Shown here piece by piece: positions 8,362-15,501 of a DNA stretch of 28,113 nt. The stretch's first letter is position 1. Every line of letters starts with the position of its first letter. The position numbers and the translations under genes were made by a program. The stretch is from SIG438 sp034117945 (lineage in GTDB: Bacteria > Bacillota > Clostridia > HGM11514): NCBI GenBank assembly GCA_034117945.1, contig JAXEOR010000218.1, positions 1 to 28,113 of the forward strand, in the 5' to 3' direction. Under the pieces are notes generated by a model. It ran no database searches and was not told the DNA's origin. It worked only from the letters and a program-made list of their open reading frames with translations.

Positions 8362-9066
8362 TCAGCCTTTGTCAAAATAATACCCCACGCCCCGCTTTGT
8401 AATGATGTAGGTCGGAACGCTGGGCTGATCCTCAATCTTTTCCCGCAACCGGCGCACCGTAACGTCAACCGTTCTCACATCACCGTAATATTCATATCCC
8501 CATACCTTTTCCAGCAGATTTTCTCTGGTGAAAATCCGCTCCGGCTGGGTTGCCAAAAACTTGAGCAATTCAAACTCTCGCAAGGTCAGATCAATAATTT
8601 TTCCGTTTTTGCGCACCTCGTACCGGTCGCAGTTGATGGTCAGCTCCTTGGAGCGGATCACGTTATGCTCCTCTTGGCCTTCCGTTTCCGATTTGGCCTC
8701 AATGCCCGTTCTTCTCAGGTTGGCTCTGATGCGGGCCATCACCTCCCGCACGGAAAAGGGCTTGGTAATATAATCGTCTGCCCCCAGTTCCAGCCCCAGC
8801 ACCTTGTCCACCTCTTCCTCCCGGGCGGTCAGCATCAGAATGGGGGTGGACAGCTTTTCCCGGATTTTCCGGCAGGCCTCAAACCCATCCATTTTCGGAA
8901 GCATCAGATCCAGCAGGATCAGATCGGGCTGCTCGGAAAAGGCCTTTGCCACCCCATCCTCTCCGTCATAGGCCTCAACGGTATGAAACCCTTCCTTTTC
9001 CAGATTAAATTTTAAAATATCCACGATGGTTTTTTCATCGTCCACAATTAATATTTTTTTATCCAT
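8362..9066 (-). CDS. walR: Response regulator WalR (VicR/YycF)
   Basis: OmpR/PhoB-type response regulator, partner of WalK. The receiver domain begins MDKKILIVDDEKTIVDIL, with acidic pocket D9/D10, phospho-acceptor D53 (LILLDLMLP) and the conserved KPFS lysine. The C-terminal winged-helix contains LTLREFELLKFLA and RTVDVTVRRLREKIE. Length 234 aa matches the family. The start is ATG 9066 because GGGAGG lies 7 nt upstream; the earlier ATG (9081) is itself part of that ribosome site. It is first in the wal operon and has its own strong promoter. Confidence 0.96.
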   Translation of the reverse strand: MDKKILIVDDEKTIVDILKFNLEKEGFHTVEAYDGEDGVAKAFSEQPDLILLDLMLPKMDGFEACRKIREKLSTPILMLTAREEEVDKVLGLELGADDYITKPFSVREVMARIRANLRRTGIEAKSETEGQEEHNVIRSKELTINCDRYEVRKNGKIIDLTLREFELLKFLATQPERIFTRENLLEKVWGYEYYGDVRTVDVTVRRLREKIEDQPSVPTYIITKRGVGYYFDKG

Positions 9067-9096
9067 GAGGGATCCTCCCATTTTTTCATCATTTCT

Positions 9097-9125
9097 ATTA
9101 TATCAAAAAAAAAATGCAATTACAA
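9097..9125 (-). promoter_or_regulatory. Sigma-A promoter of the walRK operon
   Basis: On the minus strand TTGTAA (9125-9120), a 17-nt spacer and a perfect TATAAT (9102-9097). It places the transcription start about 25 nt before the walR start codon. No WalR box fits here, since only one TGTAAT half is present. Confidence 0.8.
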
Positions 9126-9180
9126 TCCCTATTTTGAATTTTTTATAAATTTGCGGCCGGATGTACCTCTTACAAAATAT

Positions 9181-9226
9181 TATTTTATATGAAAAAGAAG
9201 TATTTTATATTGTGTTTTGTTATAAT
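9181..9226 (+). promoter_or_regulatory. Promoter of the ribbon-helix-helix gene with two identical direct repeats
   Basis: An extended -10 (TGTTATAAT, 9218-9226) sits 22 nt before the start codon of the small regulator. Just upstream the 10-mer TATTTTATAT occurs twice, at 9181-9190 and 9201-9210, exactly 20 bp apart (two helical turns) and covering the -35 region. This fits an operator for a dimeric or tetrameric regulator, possibly autoregulation. Confidence 0.6.
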
Positions 9227-9247
9227 AGACGCAAGGTGGTGAAAAAA

Positions 9248-9433
9248 ATGCAGCCCTTAAAACAAAATGTGAGTATTACGTTGGACGAGCCGGTGGTGAA
9301 AACCATCAAAGAGCTTGCAGAAAAGGATGATCGTTCCTTTTCTCAGTACATCAATCTGATTCTGAAAAAGCATATTGAGCAGCTGTCCGGCAGGGGTTCC
9401 TCGGGGAAACGAAGCCTGAAAAAAAGATTTTAA
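9248..9433 (+). CDS. Ribbon-helix-helix (CopG/Arc-like) DNA-binding protein
   Basis: Small basic protein of 61 residues. The pattern QNVSITLDEPVVKTIKELAE, then DDRSFSQYINLILKKHIEQL, is a ribbon-helix-helix: an antiparallel beta strand (residues about 6-11) that reads DNA, then two helices. The tail is Lys/Arg/Ser rich. The start is ATG 9248, preceded by AAGGTGGTG; a GTG at 9239 in the same frame is possible but too close to the ribosome site. It is monocistronic, with an extended -10 promoter and a terminator, and is divergent from walR. No toxin-like gene adjoins it, so it is not an obvious antitoxin. The targets are unknown; the direct repeats in its own promoter are candidates. Confidence 0.8.
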   Translation: MQPLKQNVSITLDEPVVKTIKELAEKDDRSFSQYINLILKKHIEQLSGRGSSGKRSLKKRF

Positions 9434-9476
9434 AATAAATTGGGCAGATATGCCAATTGTTTAAATTATATCCCCG

Positions 9477-9502
9477 AAACCCCTTGACAGATGGGGGTTT
9501 TT
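9477..9502 (+). terminator. Terminator after the ribbon-helix-helix gene
   Basis: AAACCCC (9477-9483) pairs with GGGGTTT (9494-9500), followed by T residues to 9502. The next promoter's -35 (TTGACA) lies inside the loop, so termination and initiation signals overlap. Confidence 0.75.
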
Positions 9503-9512
9503 GTATTACAAT
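9484..9512 (+). promoter_or_regulatory. Strong sigma-A promoter for the rny leader
   Basis: TTGACA (9484-9489), exactly 17 nt, TACAAT (9507-9512): perfect -35, one mismatch at -10. Transcription would start near 9519, about 305 nt before rny. A second, weaker candidate nearer rny is TTGGAA at about 9709 with GATACT 18 nt downstream. Confidence 0.8.
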
Positions 9513-9518
9513 AGTAAG

Positions 9519-9825
9519 TGTATTCTTGTGTATTATGACGGCTGCTCTTGTGGTTGGGAGCAGCGATGTGGCCAATAGAGTCAATTTCTGATAAAAAATA
9601 TGCTCAAGCAGAGCCCAGATATCTGCTCATATTTTGCTGAGAAAAGGTGCGCCTTTTTTTGAAGGACACCCCCTCGGGAGAGGGACTTTTTTGGAATCAT
9701 ACCGTCATTGGAACCGGGGAAACCGGATTAGGATACTAACAGTGACAGAGGAGACAGCGAAGAGCCGGAGAAGGCAGGGCTTTTGGCAGCTTTCCCGGCC
9801 AATTTTGAAGGTTAGGAGGTGTTGA
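9519..9825 (+). ncRNA. Structured ~300-nt leader of rny (or a short RNA followed by rny)
   Basis: No credible protein is encoded here. Successive structures are: GCTGCTC/GAGCAGC (9541-9564); a long stem AAAATATG plus AGCAGA (9595-9612) with TCTGCT plus CATATTTT (9622-9635); AAAAGG-TGCG-CCTTTT with a 7-T run (9642-9660); and CCCTC-GGGA-GAGGG followed by six T (9671-9692). The last two are weak but terminator-like. The region could be an attenuated leader controlling RNase Y or an independent small RNA of about 140-175 nt. No known riboswitch class was recognised. Confidence 0.5.
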
Positions 9826-11388
9826 TTGTTGATAAGTAGTCAGATATGGTTCTTTATCGGAGCTGTTGCAGCAGCGGTGATTCTGTTTATCGTTGGATTC
9901 CGTTTGGGAATTACATATAGAAAAAAAGTGGCTGAGGCAGAATTGGGAAGCGCAGAGGAGCAGGCAAAAAATGTTTTGAACGATGCGTATAAATCCGCCG
10001 AAAGCAAAAAACGGGAATTGCTGCTGGAAGCAAAGGAAGAAACCCACAAGCTTCGCAGCGAGTTTGATAAGGAAGTAAAAGAACGGCGCAATGAATTGTC
10101 TCGCCAGGAAAGACGAATTCAACAAAAGGAAGAGCAGCTGGATAAAAAAACGGAAACGATGGAGAAAAAAGAAGCCGCCATCGCTCAAAAGGAAAAAGAA
10201 GCAGAGCACTTGAAGGAAAAAACCCAGGAATTATATCAAAAGGAATTAGAGGAGCTGGAAAAGGTTGCAGGAATGACCGTTTCAGACGCAAAGGAATTGC
10301 TTTTGAAAAATGCCGAAAATGAAGTGAAGCATGAAATGGCTATCATGATTAAGGATGTGGAGCTTCAGGCAAAGGAGGAAGCGGAGAAAAAAGCAAAGAA
10401 TATTATCGGCATGGCCATCCAGAAATGTGCAGCCGATCATGTAACGGAAACTACCGTGTCGGTGGTGCCCCTGCCCAACGATGAGATGAAGGGCAGAATC
10501 ATCGGCCGGGAGGGCAGAAATATCCGCTCCCTGGAAACCTTAACAGGCATTGATTTGATTATTGACGATACCCCCGAGGCGGTGATTTTATCAGGGTTTG
10601 ATCCTGTCCGCCGGGAGGTTGCCCGGATCGCACTGGAAAAGCTGATTTCAGATGGCAGAATTCATCCTGCCAGAATTGAGGAATCGGTGGAACGGGCGAA
10701 AAAGGAAGTGGAAACAAAAATCAAAAACGAAGGGGAGCAGGCCACCTTTGAAACAGGCGTTCACGGGCTGCATCCCGAATTGGTGCGGCTGCTGGGGAAA
10801 ATGTGTTTCAGAACCAGCTACGGCCAGAACGTGTTAAAGCATTCTATCGAGGTGGCGCACCTTGCCGCAATTATGGCGGGTGAGCTGGGAGCGGACGTAA
10901 CCTTGGCGAAACGGGCAGGTCTGCTTCACGATATCGGAAAATCTGTGGATCACGAAATAGAAGGCTCCCATGTCACAATCGGAGCGGATCTTGCGAAAAA
11001 ATACGGAGAAAGCAAGGAAATTATTCACGCTATTATGGCCCATCATGGCGATGTCGAAGCAACCACATTGGTCGCATGCCTGGTTCAGGCAGCAGACGCG
11101 ATTTCGGCAGCCAGACCCGGTGCACGGCGTGAAAATCTGGAAACCTACATCAAGAGACTGGAGCAGCTGGAGGAAATCGCCAATGGTTTTGAGGGCGTGG
11201 AACGCTCCTTTGCTATTCAGGCCGGCCGGGAAATCAGAATTATGGTGAAGCCGGATGATGTGAACGATGAAAAAATGGTAGTCATCGCAAGAGATATTGT
11301 CAAGGAAATCGAAAGCAAGATGGAATATCCGGGACAAATTAAGGTGAATGTGATTCGGGAAACCAGAGCAATTGATTATGCAAAATAA
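9826..11388 (+). CDS. rny: Ribonuclease Y
   Basis: Membrane-anchored endoribonuclease that starts bulk mRNA decay in many Bacillota. The 520-aa product has the usual length. An N-terminal transmembrane helix (residues about 5-24) precedes a long charged coiled coil (about 30-190). The KH domain carries RIIGREGRNIRSLE, and the HD domain carries the metal-binding HDIGKSVDHE with His368-Asp369, the same numbering as I recall for the Bacillus subtilis enzyme. The start is TTG 9826, 6 nt after AGGAGG (9814-9819); a TTG at 9829 is equally readable. A strong promoter and a long structured leader lie upstream, and ymdB follows after 261 nt. Confidence 0.96.
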   Translation: MLISSQIWFFIGAVAAAVILFIVGFRLGITYRKKVAEAELGSAEEQAKNVLNDAYKSAESKKRELLLEAKEETHKLRSEFDKEVKERRNELSRQERRIQQKEEQLDKKTETMEKKEAAIAQKEKEAEHLKEKTQELYQKELEELEKVAGMTVSDAKELLLKNAENEVKHEMAIMIKDVELQAKEEAEKKAKNIIGMAIQKCAADHVTETTVSVVPLPNDEMKGRIIGREGRNIRSLETLTGIDLIIDDTPEAVILSGFDPVRREVARIALEKLISDGRIHPARIEESVERAKKEVETKIKNEGEQATFETGVHGLHPELVRLLGKMCFRTSYGQNVLKHSIEVAHLAAIMAGELGADVTLAKRAGLLHDIGKSVDHEIEGSHVTIGADLAKKYGESKEIIHAIMAHHGDVEATTLVACLVQAADAISAARPGARRENLETYIKRLEQLEEIANGFEGVERSFAIQAGREIRIMVKPDDVNDEKMVVIARDIVKEIESKMEYPGQIKVNVIRETRAIDYAK

Positions 11389-11649
11389 AGCAGACAATCA
11401 AACATAGAGCGAACAAGGATATGACCGGGCGGCAGCAATGCCGCCCGTAGTGTTATCCTGGGGAGCTTTCTGAAAACATCAGAAAGGAAAACCGGGATTT
11501 TTGGAGACGGAGAAATTCGTCTCTGTCAATGAGATAGGCATGAAATTGGATTGAAATGAAGCCGGAGCGAAAGGATTTTTGCGGAGAACAGGAATGGTTG
11601 AGGCAGCGGAGGGAGAACATAAGGTTAGAAGGGTCAGGGAGGCGATAGC
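11389..11649 (+). other. Hairpin-rich rny-ymdB spacer
   Basis: No gene is seen. Three stems follow each other. (1) A nested hairpin has outer AGGATA (11416-11421) with TATCCT (11454-11459), and an inner 9-bp stem CGGGCGGCA/TGCCGCCCG capped by a GCAA (GNRA) tetraloop (11426-11447). (2) CTTTCTGA/TCAGAAAG is at 11466-11486. (3) GAGACG/CGTCTC is at 11504-11523. None is followed by a T run, so they look like stability or processing elements rather than terminators. Confidence 0.6.
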
Positions 11650-12423
11650 GTGAAGATTTTAGCGGTTGGAGATGTGGTAGCCCGTCCGGGGAGAGAGTGC
11701 ATTGAGAGGCATTTAAAGCGGCTCAAAAGAGAGACGGGAGCGGATTTTTGCGTTGTAAACGGAGAAAATGCAGCCGGAGGGAACGGAATCCGCCGCAAGG
11801 ATTATGATTTATTGATGGAGCAGGGAGCGGACGTGATCACCACCGGCAATCATGTTTGGGGCAATCGGGAAATCATCAGCATGTTTGACGATGGCCTGTC
11901 CATTCTCAGGCCTGCCAATTACCCTCCCTCGGTGTACGGCAGAGGGGCAATGGTGGTGGATCTGGGAAAATATCAGATCGGAGTGATCAATCTGATGGGT
12001 CGGGTGGGGCTGGAGCCCTTGGACTGCCCCTTTCGCCGGGCGGATCAGTTGATTGATGAGCTGAAAAAGCAGTGCAGCATCATCATTGTAGATTTTCATG
12101 CAGAGGCCACCAGCGAAAAGCTGGCTCTGGCCAATTATCTGGACGGGCGAGTCAGTCTTGTGTTTGGTACCCATACCCATATCCAGACGGCGGATGAACG
12201 GATCCTGCCGGGAGGAACGGGATATATTACCGATCTGGGCATGACAGGGGTGGTTCATTCTGTGCTGGGGATGGAGATTTCCACCGCCGTTGACCGGTTT
12301 GTTTCAAGAGTAAATCGCAGATACGAGGCGGCTGCGGGGGAGACGGAGCTGCGAGGGGCACTGTTTGAGGTGGATCCCGCTACCGGCAAAACGCTGGCGG
12401 TAGAGCGGATTGTGAGAAGATAA
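11650..12423 (+). CDS. ymdB: YmdB-family 2',3'-cyclic nucleotide phosphodiesterase
   Basis: Dinuclear-metal phosphoesterase. The Bacillus subtilis homologue hydrolyses 2',3'-cAMP, influences biofilm and motility decisions, and is encoded next to rny. The 257-aa product carries the family metal-binding motifs in order: AVGDVV (Asp8), VNGENAAGG, TTGNHVWGN, VDFHAEATSEK and FGTHTHIQTAD. The GTG start at 11650 has GGGAGG 7-8 nt upstream. It lies in the rny transcription direction and is followed after 29 bp by a zinc-ribbon gene, so the three may form one unit. Confidence 0.95.
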   Translation: MKILAVGDVVARPGRECIERHLKRLKRETGADFCVVNGENAAGGNGIRRKDYDLLMEQGADVITTGNHVWGNREIISMFDDGLSILRPANYPPSVYGRGAMVVDLGKYQIGVINLMGRVGLEPLDCPFRRADQLIDELKKQCSIIIVDFHAEATSEKLALANYLDGRVSLVFGTHTHIQTADERILPGGTGYITDLGMTGVVHSVLGMEISTAVDRFVSRVNRRYEAAAGETELRGALFEVDPATGKTLAVERIVRR

Positions 12424-12452
12424 GAGAAATCTTCAAAAAAGGAGAAAAAACG

Positions 12453-12764
12453 GTGTATTATTGTGAGCATTGTTGCAGGACTTTTCAGCAAGACCGCTGC
12501 CCCCTTTGCGGATCTAAAAAAGCAAGACCGCCCCGGCCGGAGGATTTTTGTTTCCTGACGGAGCAAAAGCAGATTTGGGCGGGGCTGCTTGAGGATGTTT
12601 TAAAGCAGCGGAACATGGCCTATCTTGCCCAGCCGGTTTTGGGGGCGGCGCTGGCATTCAGTGTGGGACAGGGGCTGGAGCGGTACCGGATCTACGTTCC
12701 CTATGCCTGCCTGGAGGAGGCCGAGGAGCTGTTGGAGGAGGTACTGCCCGGGAAAGCTGACTAG
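12453..12764 (+). CDS. Zinc-ribbon plus DUF2007-like small protein
   Basis: A 103-residue protein of unknown role. The N-terminus has two CxxC pairs (Cys4-x2-Cys7 and Cys16-x2-Cys19), a typical zinc ribbon. The C-terminal half (about 40-100), ending in RIYVPYACLEEAEELLEEVL, resembles the DUF2007 'putative signal-transducing' fold: a ferredoxin-like domain in which a final beta strand is followed by a Glu-rich helix. The start is GTG 12453 with GGAG 8 nt upstream. It is 29 bp after ymdB and probably co-transcribed. Its stop codon overlaps that of the converging araC-type gene. Confidence 0.7.
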   Translation: MYYCEHCCRTFQQDRCPLCGSKKARPPRPEDFCFLTEQKQIWAGLLEDVLKQRNMAYLAQPVLGAALAFSVGQGLERYRIYVPYACLEEAEELLEEVLPGKAD

Positions 12765-13552
12765 TTGCATTTTCGGTACTGCCCCGGGGTTTTCCCGGTT
12801 GCGCTGCGAAAGCTGCGGATGAAATAATACTGGTTGGTGTATCCCACCATTTCGGCGATTTCCTGAACGGTATACCGGGAGCCGATGAGCAAATTTTTGG
12901 CATGCTCCAGGCGGATCATATGCAGATCCTGCTTGGGCGAAACACCGAAAATCATTTGATAAAGCTGGTAAAACCGGGAGGGGGACAGATGGAGCAGCCT
13001 TGCCATCTCCTCCACCTTCCAGGGATGGCTGTAATTCAGATGAATTTTTGTGCGGACGCTTGTAAAGGCGGCCTTCGTTTCAAGGGGAACGGACAGGTCC
13101 TCCCGGTCCTGCACACTGCGGGAGATCCGGAGAAAAAGCTCCTCCAGCCTGAGCGAGCACAAGGCCTGAGCATGGGATTTCTGGCGCAGCAGCTCCAGCT
13201 CTGCCTCCTGGGTCAGCTCGGTGACAAAGCCGTCGTTTCTCAGAGGGTAGACGGTGTTGAAGGAAAGGCCGTATGACCGGAACATTTCCTTAGCCTCCCC
13301 GGTGAAATGAATCCAGTCATGAACCAGCTCCTGATCCCGGGCTTGCAGATATTGATAGGAATGCTTGTCATAGCAGATCACGCTGCCGGCTGGCCGGCAG
13401 GAAATTCCCTCCCTGTCAGAGAGAAGGGCGGGGGTTAAAAGGTGGAGAAAAATATACTGATCGCCCGTGTCCTTCCGTTCCAGAAAAAAGCCCTTTTTTT
13501 CCGGCCAGAGGGATTTTATTTTTGTAATTTTCATATTTTTTATATTTTTCAT
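12761..13552 (-). CDS. AraC-family transcriptional regulator
   Basis: The 263-aa product has an N-terminal cupin-like sensor (about residues 1-140) and a C-terminal AraC/XylS double helix-turn-helix. The first HTH is near WKVEEMARLLHLSPSRFYQLYQ, the second near YTVQEIAEMVGYTNQYYFIRSF, and the closing motif is TGKTPGQYR. Such proteins sense sugars or glycosides. The start ATG 13552 has GGAG 8 nt upstream. It is divergent from a GH2 glycosidase gene across 199 bp, so it is probably that gene's activator; this is an inference from position. Confidence 0.9.
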   Translation of the reverse strand: MKNIKNMKITKIKSLWPEKKGFFLERKDTGDQYIFLHLLTPALLSDREGISCRPAGSVICYDKHSYQYLQARDQELVHDWIHFTGEAKEMFRSYGLSFNTVYPLRNDGFVTELTQEAELELLRQKSHAQALCSLRLEELFLRISRSVQDREDLSVPLETKAAFTSVRTKIHLNYSHPWKVEEMARLLHLSPSRFYQLYQMIFGVSPKQDLHMIRLEHAKNLLIGSRYTVQEIAEMVGYTNQYYFIRSFRSATGKTPGQYRKCN

Positions 13553-13641
13553 ATGAAAATCTCCATTCTATCGGAGGCTGGACGTGAGAATCACAGCAAC
13601 CATCGTTCTTTTTTGCGCTAAAGAGATTTCGGCGTTTTTTT

Positions 13642-13670
13642 ATTTTACAGAAAATCGGAGAAAAAGTCAA
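13642..13670 (-). promoter_or_regulatory. Promoter of the araC-type gene
   Basis: On the minus strand TTGACT (13670-13665), 17 nt, TAAAAT (13647-13642). This leaves a leader of about 80 nt before the start codon. Confidence 0.7.
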
Positions 13671-13684
13671 TAACTGAATAGGAA

Positions 13685-13719
13685 TTTGTATTTACAAAAA
13701 GGGGCGGCTTTTATATAAT
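13685..13719 (+). promoter_or_regulatory. Promoter of the GH2 gene with overlapping palindrome
   Basis: TTTACA (13691-13696), 17 nt, TATAAT (13714-13719). The palindrome TTTGTA-TT-TACAAA (13685-13698) covers the -35 and is a candidate operator. Only 20 bp separate this -35 from that of the divergent regulator gene. Confidence 0.7.
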
Positions 13720-13751
13720 TGAGGTATCTTAAAAAAGAGGAGTGATGGGAA

Positions 13752-15488
13752 ATGATCCCCAGACCGGAATATCCCAGACCCCAGATGGTCAGAAAAAACT
13801 GGATCAATCTGAACGGAGAGTGGGAGTTTGAAATTGACAACGCAAAATCAGGCATTGCCCGTGAATTTTATCTGCGGCAGCATTTGAATCAAAAAATCAC
13901 CGTCCCTTTTTGTCCCGAAAGTGCTTTGTCGGGAATCGGCAACACAGACTTTATGTATTGCGTGTGGTACAGGCGAAGCATTGAAATTCCGGAGCAGTGG
14001 CAGGGAAAGCGCATTTTGCTGCACTTTGGGGCGGTGGATTATCTGGCAATTCTGTATGTAAACGGTCGGGAGGTTTGCCGGCACAAGGGTGGCTACACTC
14101 CCTTTTATGCAGACATTACCGATTACTTGCAGGAGTCCGGCAACACCATAACCCTGTGCGCCCAGGACGATACCCCCAAATGCGGAGATCAGCCCCGGGG
14201 CAAGCAGTGCTGGACCTATCATTCCTATGGGTGTTTGTATACCAGAACCACCGGCATCTGGCAGACGGTGTGGATGGAATGTGTGGATCCGGCGGCAGTG
14301 CGGCAGGTACAATATACGCCCGACGCAGAAAACGGCCGTGTGTTCATAGAAGCAGAGGTGACAGAAGCCGCCGTTGGGGGCGAGCTGATTGTAAAAACCT
14401 TTTTTGAGGGAAAGCCCATGGGGGAGGCAAAGGCGGAAATCGGTTCCCTGAGCCCTAAGGTGACTCTTTCCTTGGCGGAGCGGCATTTGTGGGAGCCGGG
14501 GGAGGGAAGATTGTACGATACAGAAATTGAGATAAAAAGGGACGGAGCGATTACAGACCAAATCCAGGGCTATTTCGGCCTTCGCTCTATCATTTTAAAG
14601 CAGGACGGATTTTATTTAAACGGCGTCTCTGTGTTCGGAAGATATGTTTTGGATCAGGGCTATTATCCGGACGGTATTTATACCGCTCCCAGTGATGAAG
14701 CGCTGAAAAAGGACATTTTGTGCTCCATGGAGCTGGGCTTTAACGGGGCCCGGCTTCATGAGAAAATTTTTGAGCCCAGATATTTGTATTGGGCGGATCG
14801 GCTGGGATACCTTGTTTGGGGAGAGCATGCCAATTGGGGGCTGTGCATCAAGGAGGCAGGACAGGTGATGCACTTTTTGCCGGAATGGATGGAGGCACTG
14901 AAGCGGGATTATTCCCATCCCTCCATCATCGGATGGTGTCCCTTCAATGAAACCTGGGACGAGGAAGGAAACAGGCAGTGCGACGATGTGTTGCGGCTGG
15001 TGTATCAGGCTACTAAGGCCTTTGATCCCACCCGGCCGGTTATTGATACCAGCGGTAATTTCCATGTCATCACCGATTTGTACGATGTTCACGACTATGA
15101 TCAAAATCCCCAAAGCTTCCGGGAGCATTACCAGAATGCGGACAAGGGAGAAATTTCGGAAAGCCTTAGCCGCAATACCTTGTATCAGGGAAGGCAGACC
15201 TACCCGGGGGGACTTCTGTTTATGAGCGAATACGGCGGTATCAAAAAAGGGGGAAAGGAAGGAGACTGGGGGTACGGAGAGGCACCCAAGGACGATGAGG
15301 AATTTTTGGAGCGTTATCGCGGCCTGACCTCTGCGCTGCTGGAAAATAAGATGTTTATGGGCTTTTGCTATACCCAGCTGTACGATGTGGAGCAGGAGGT
15401 CAACGGCCTGATGACCTATGACCGGCAGTTTAAATTTGATCCCAAATTGATTTATGACATCAATCGGCAGCCCGCCGCAATAGAATAG
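13752..15488 (+). CDS. Glycoside hydrolase family 2 protein (beta-galactosidase/glucuronidase-like)
   Basis: A 578-aa retaining exo-glycosidase without signal peptide, therefore probably cytoplasmic. An N-terminal jelly-roll sugar-binding domain (about 1-180, from WINLNGEWEFEID to GIWQTVWME) precedes an Ig-like domain (about 185-275) and a TIM barrel (about 280-575). The acid/base is Glu400 in PFNETWD and the likely nucleophile is Glu493 in FMSEYGG, matching the two conserved GH2 catalytic glutamates. The substrate cannot be read from sequence. AGAGGAG lies 9 nt before the ATG. There is no transporter next to it, so the inducer and substrate uptake are encoded elsewhere. No terminator is visible before the converging glycosylase gene 13 bp downstream. 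Confidence 0.88.
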   Translation: MIPRPEYPRPQMVRKNWINLNGEWEFEIDNAKSGIAREFYLRQHLNQKITVPFCPESALSGIGNTDFMYCVWYRRSIEIPEQWQGKRILLHFGAVDYLAILYVNGREVCRHKGGYTPFYADITDYLQESGNTITLCAQDDTPKCGDQPRGKQCWTYHSYGCLYTRTTGIWQTVWMECVDPAAVRQVQYTPDAENGRVFIEAEVTEAAVGGELIVKTFFEGKPMGEAKAEIGSLSPKVTLSLAERHLWEPGEGRLYDTEIEIKRDGAITDQIQGYFGLRSIILKQDGFYLNGVSVFGRYVLDQGYYPDGIYTAPSDEALKKDILCSMELGFNGARLHEKIFEPRYLYWADRLGYLVWGEHANWGLCIKEAGQVMHFLPEWMEALKRDYSHPSIIGWCPFNETWDEEGNRQCDDVLRLVYQATKAFDPTRPVIDTSGNFHVITDLYDVHDYDQNPQSFREHYQNADKGEISESLSRNTLYQGRQTYPGGLLFMSEYGGIKKGGKEGDWGYGEAPKDDEEFLERYRGLTSALLENKMFMGFCYTQLYDVEQEVNGLMTYDRQFKFDPKLIYDINRQPAAIE

Positions 15489-15501
15489 AAGTAACGAATA
15501 T

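Noticed and set aside
8337..8468. 44-residue N-terminal extension of WalK
   Set aside because: It overlaps the end of walR in another frame and includes cysteine/arginine-rich sequence unlike a kinase N-terminus.
9114..9125. WalR box in the walRK promoter
   Set aside because: Only one TGTAAT half site is present; the second half position is a T run, so autoregulation is not supported.
9439..9457. Imperfect inverted repeat (ATTGG...CCAAT) as an operator of the ribbon-helix-helix protein
   Set aside because: It lies downstream of the gene, is broken by an unpaired base, and is less convincing than the direct repeats in the promoter.
9519..9692. 6S RNA or a known riboswitch in the rny leader
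   Set aside because: The fold is several short hairpins, not one long rod with a central bubble, and none of the riboswitch core sequences I know is present.
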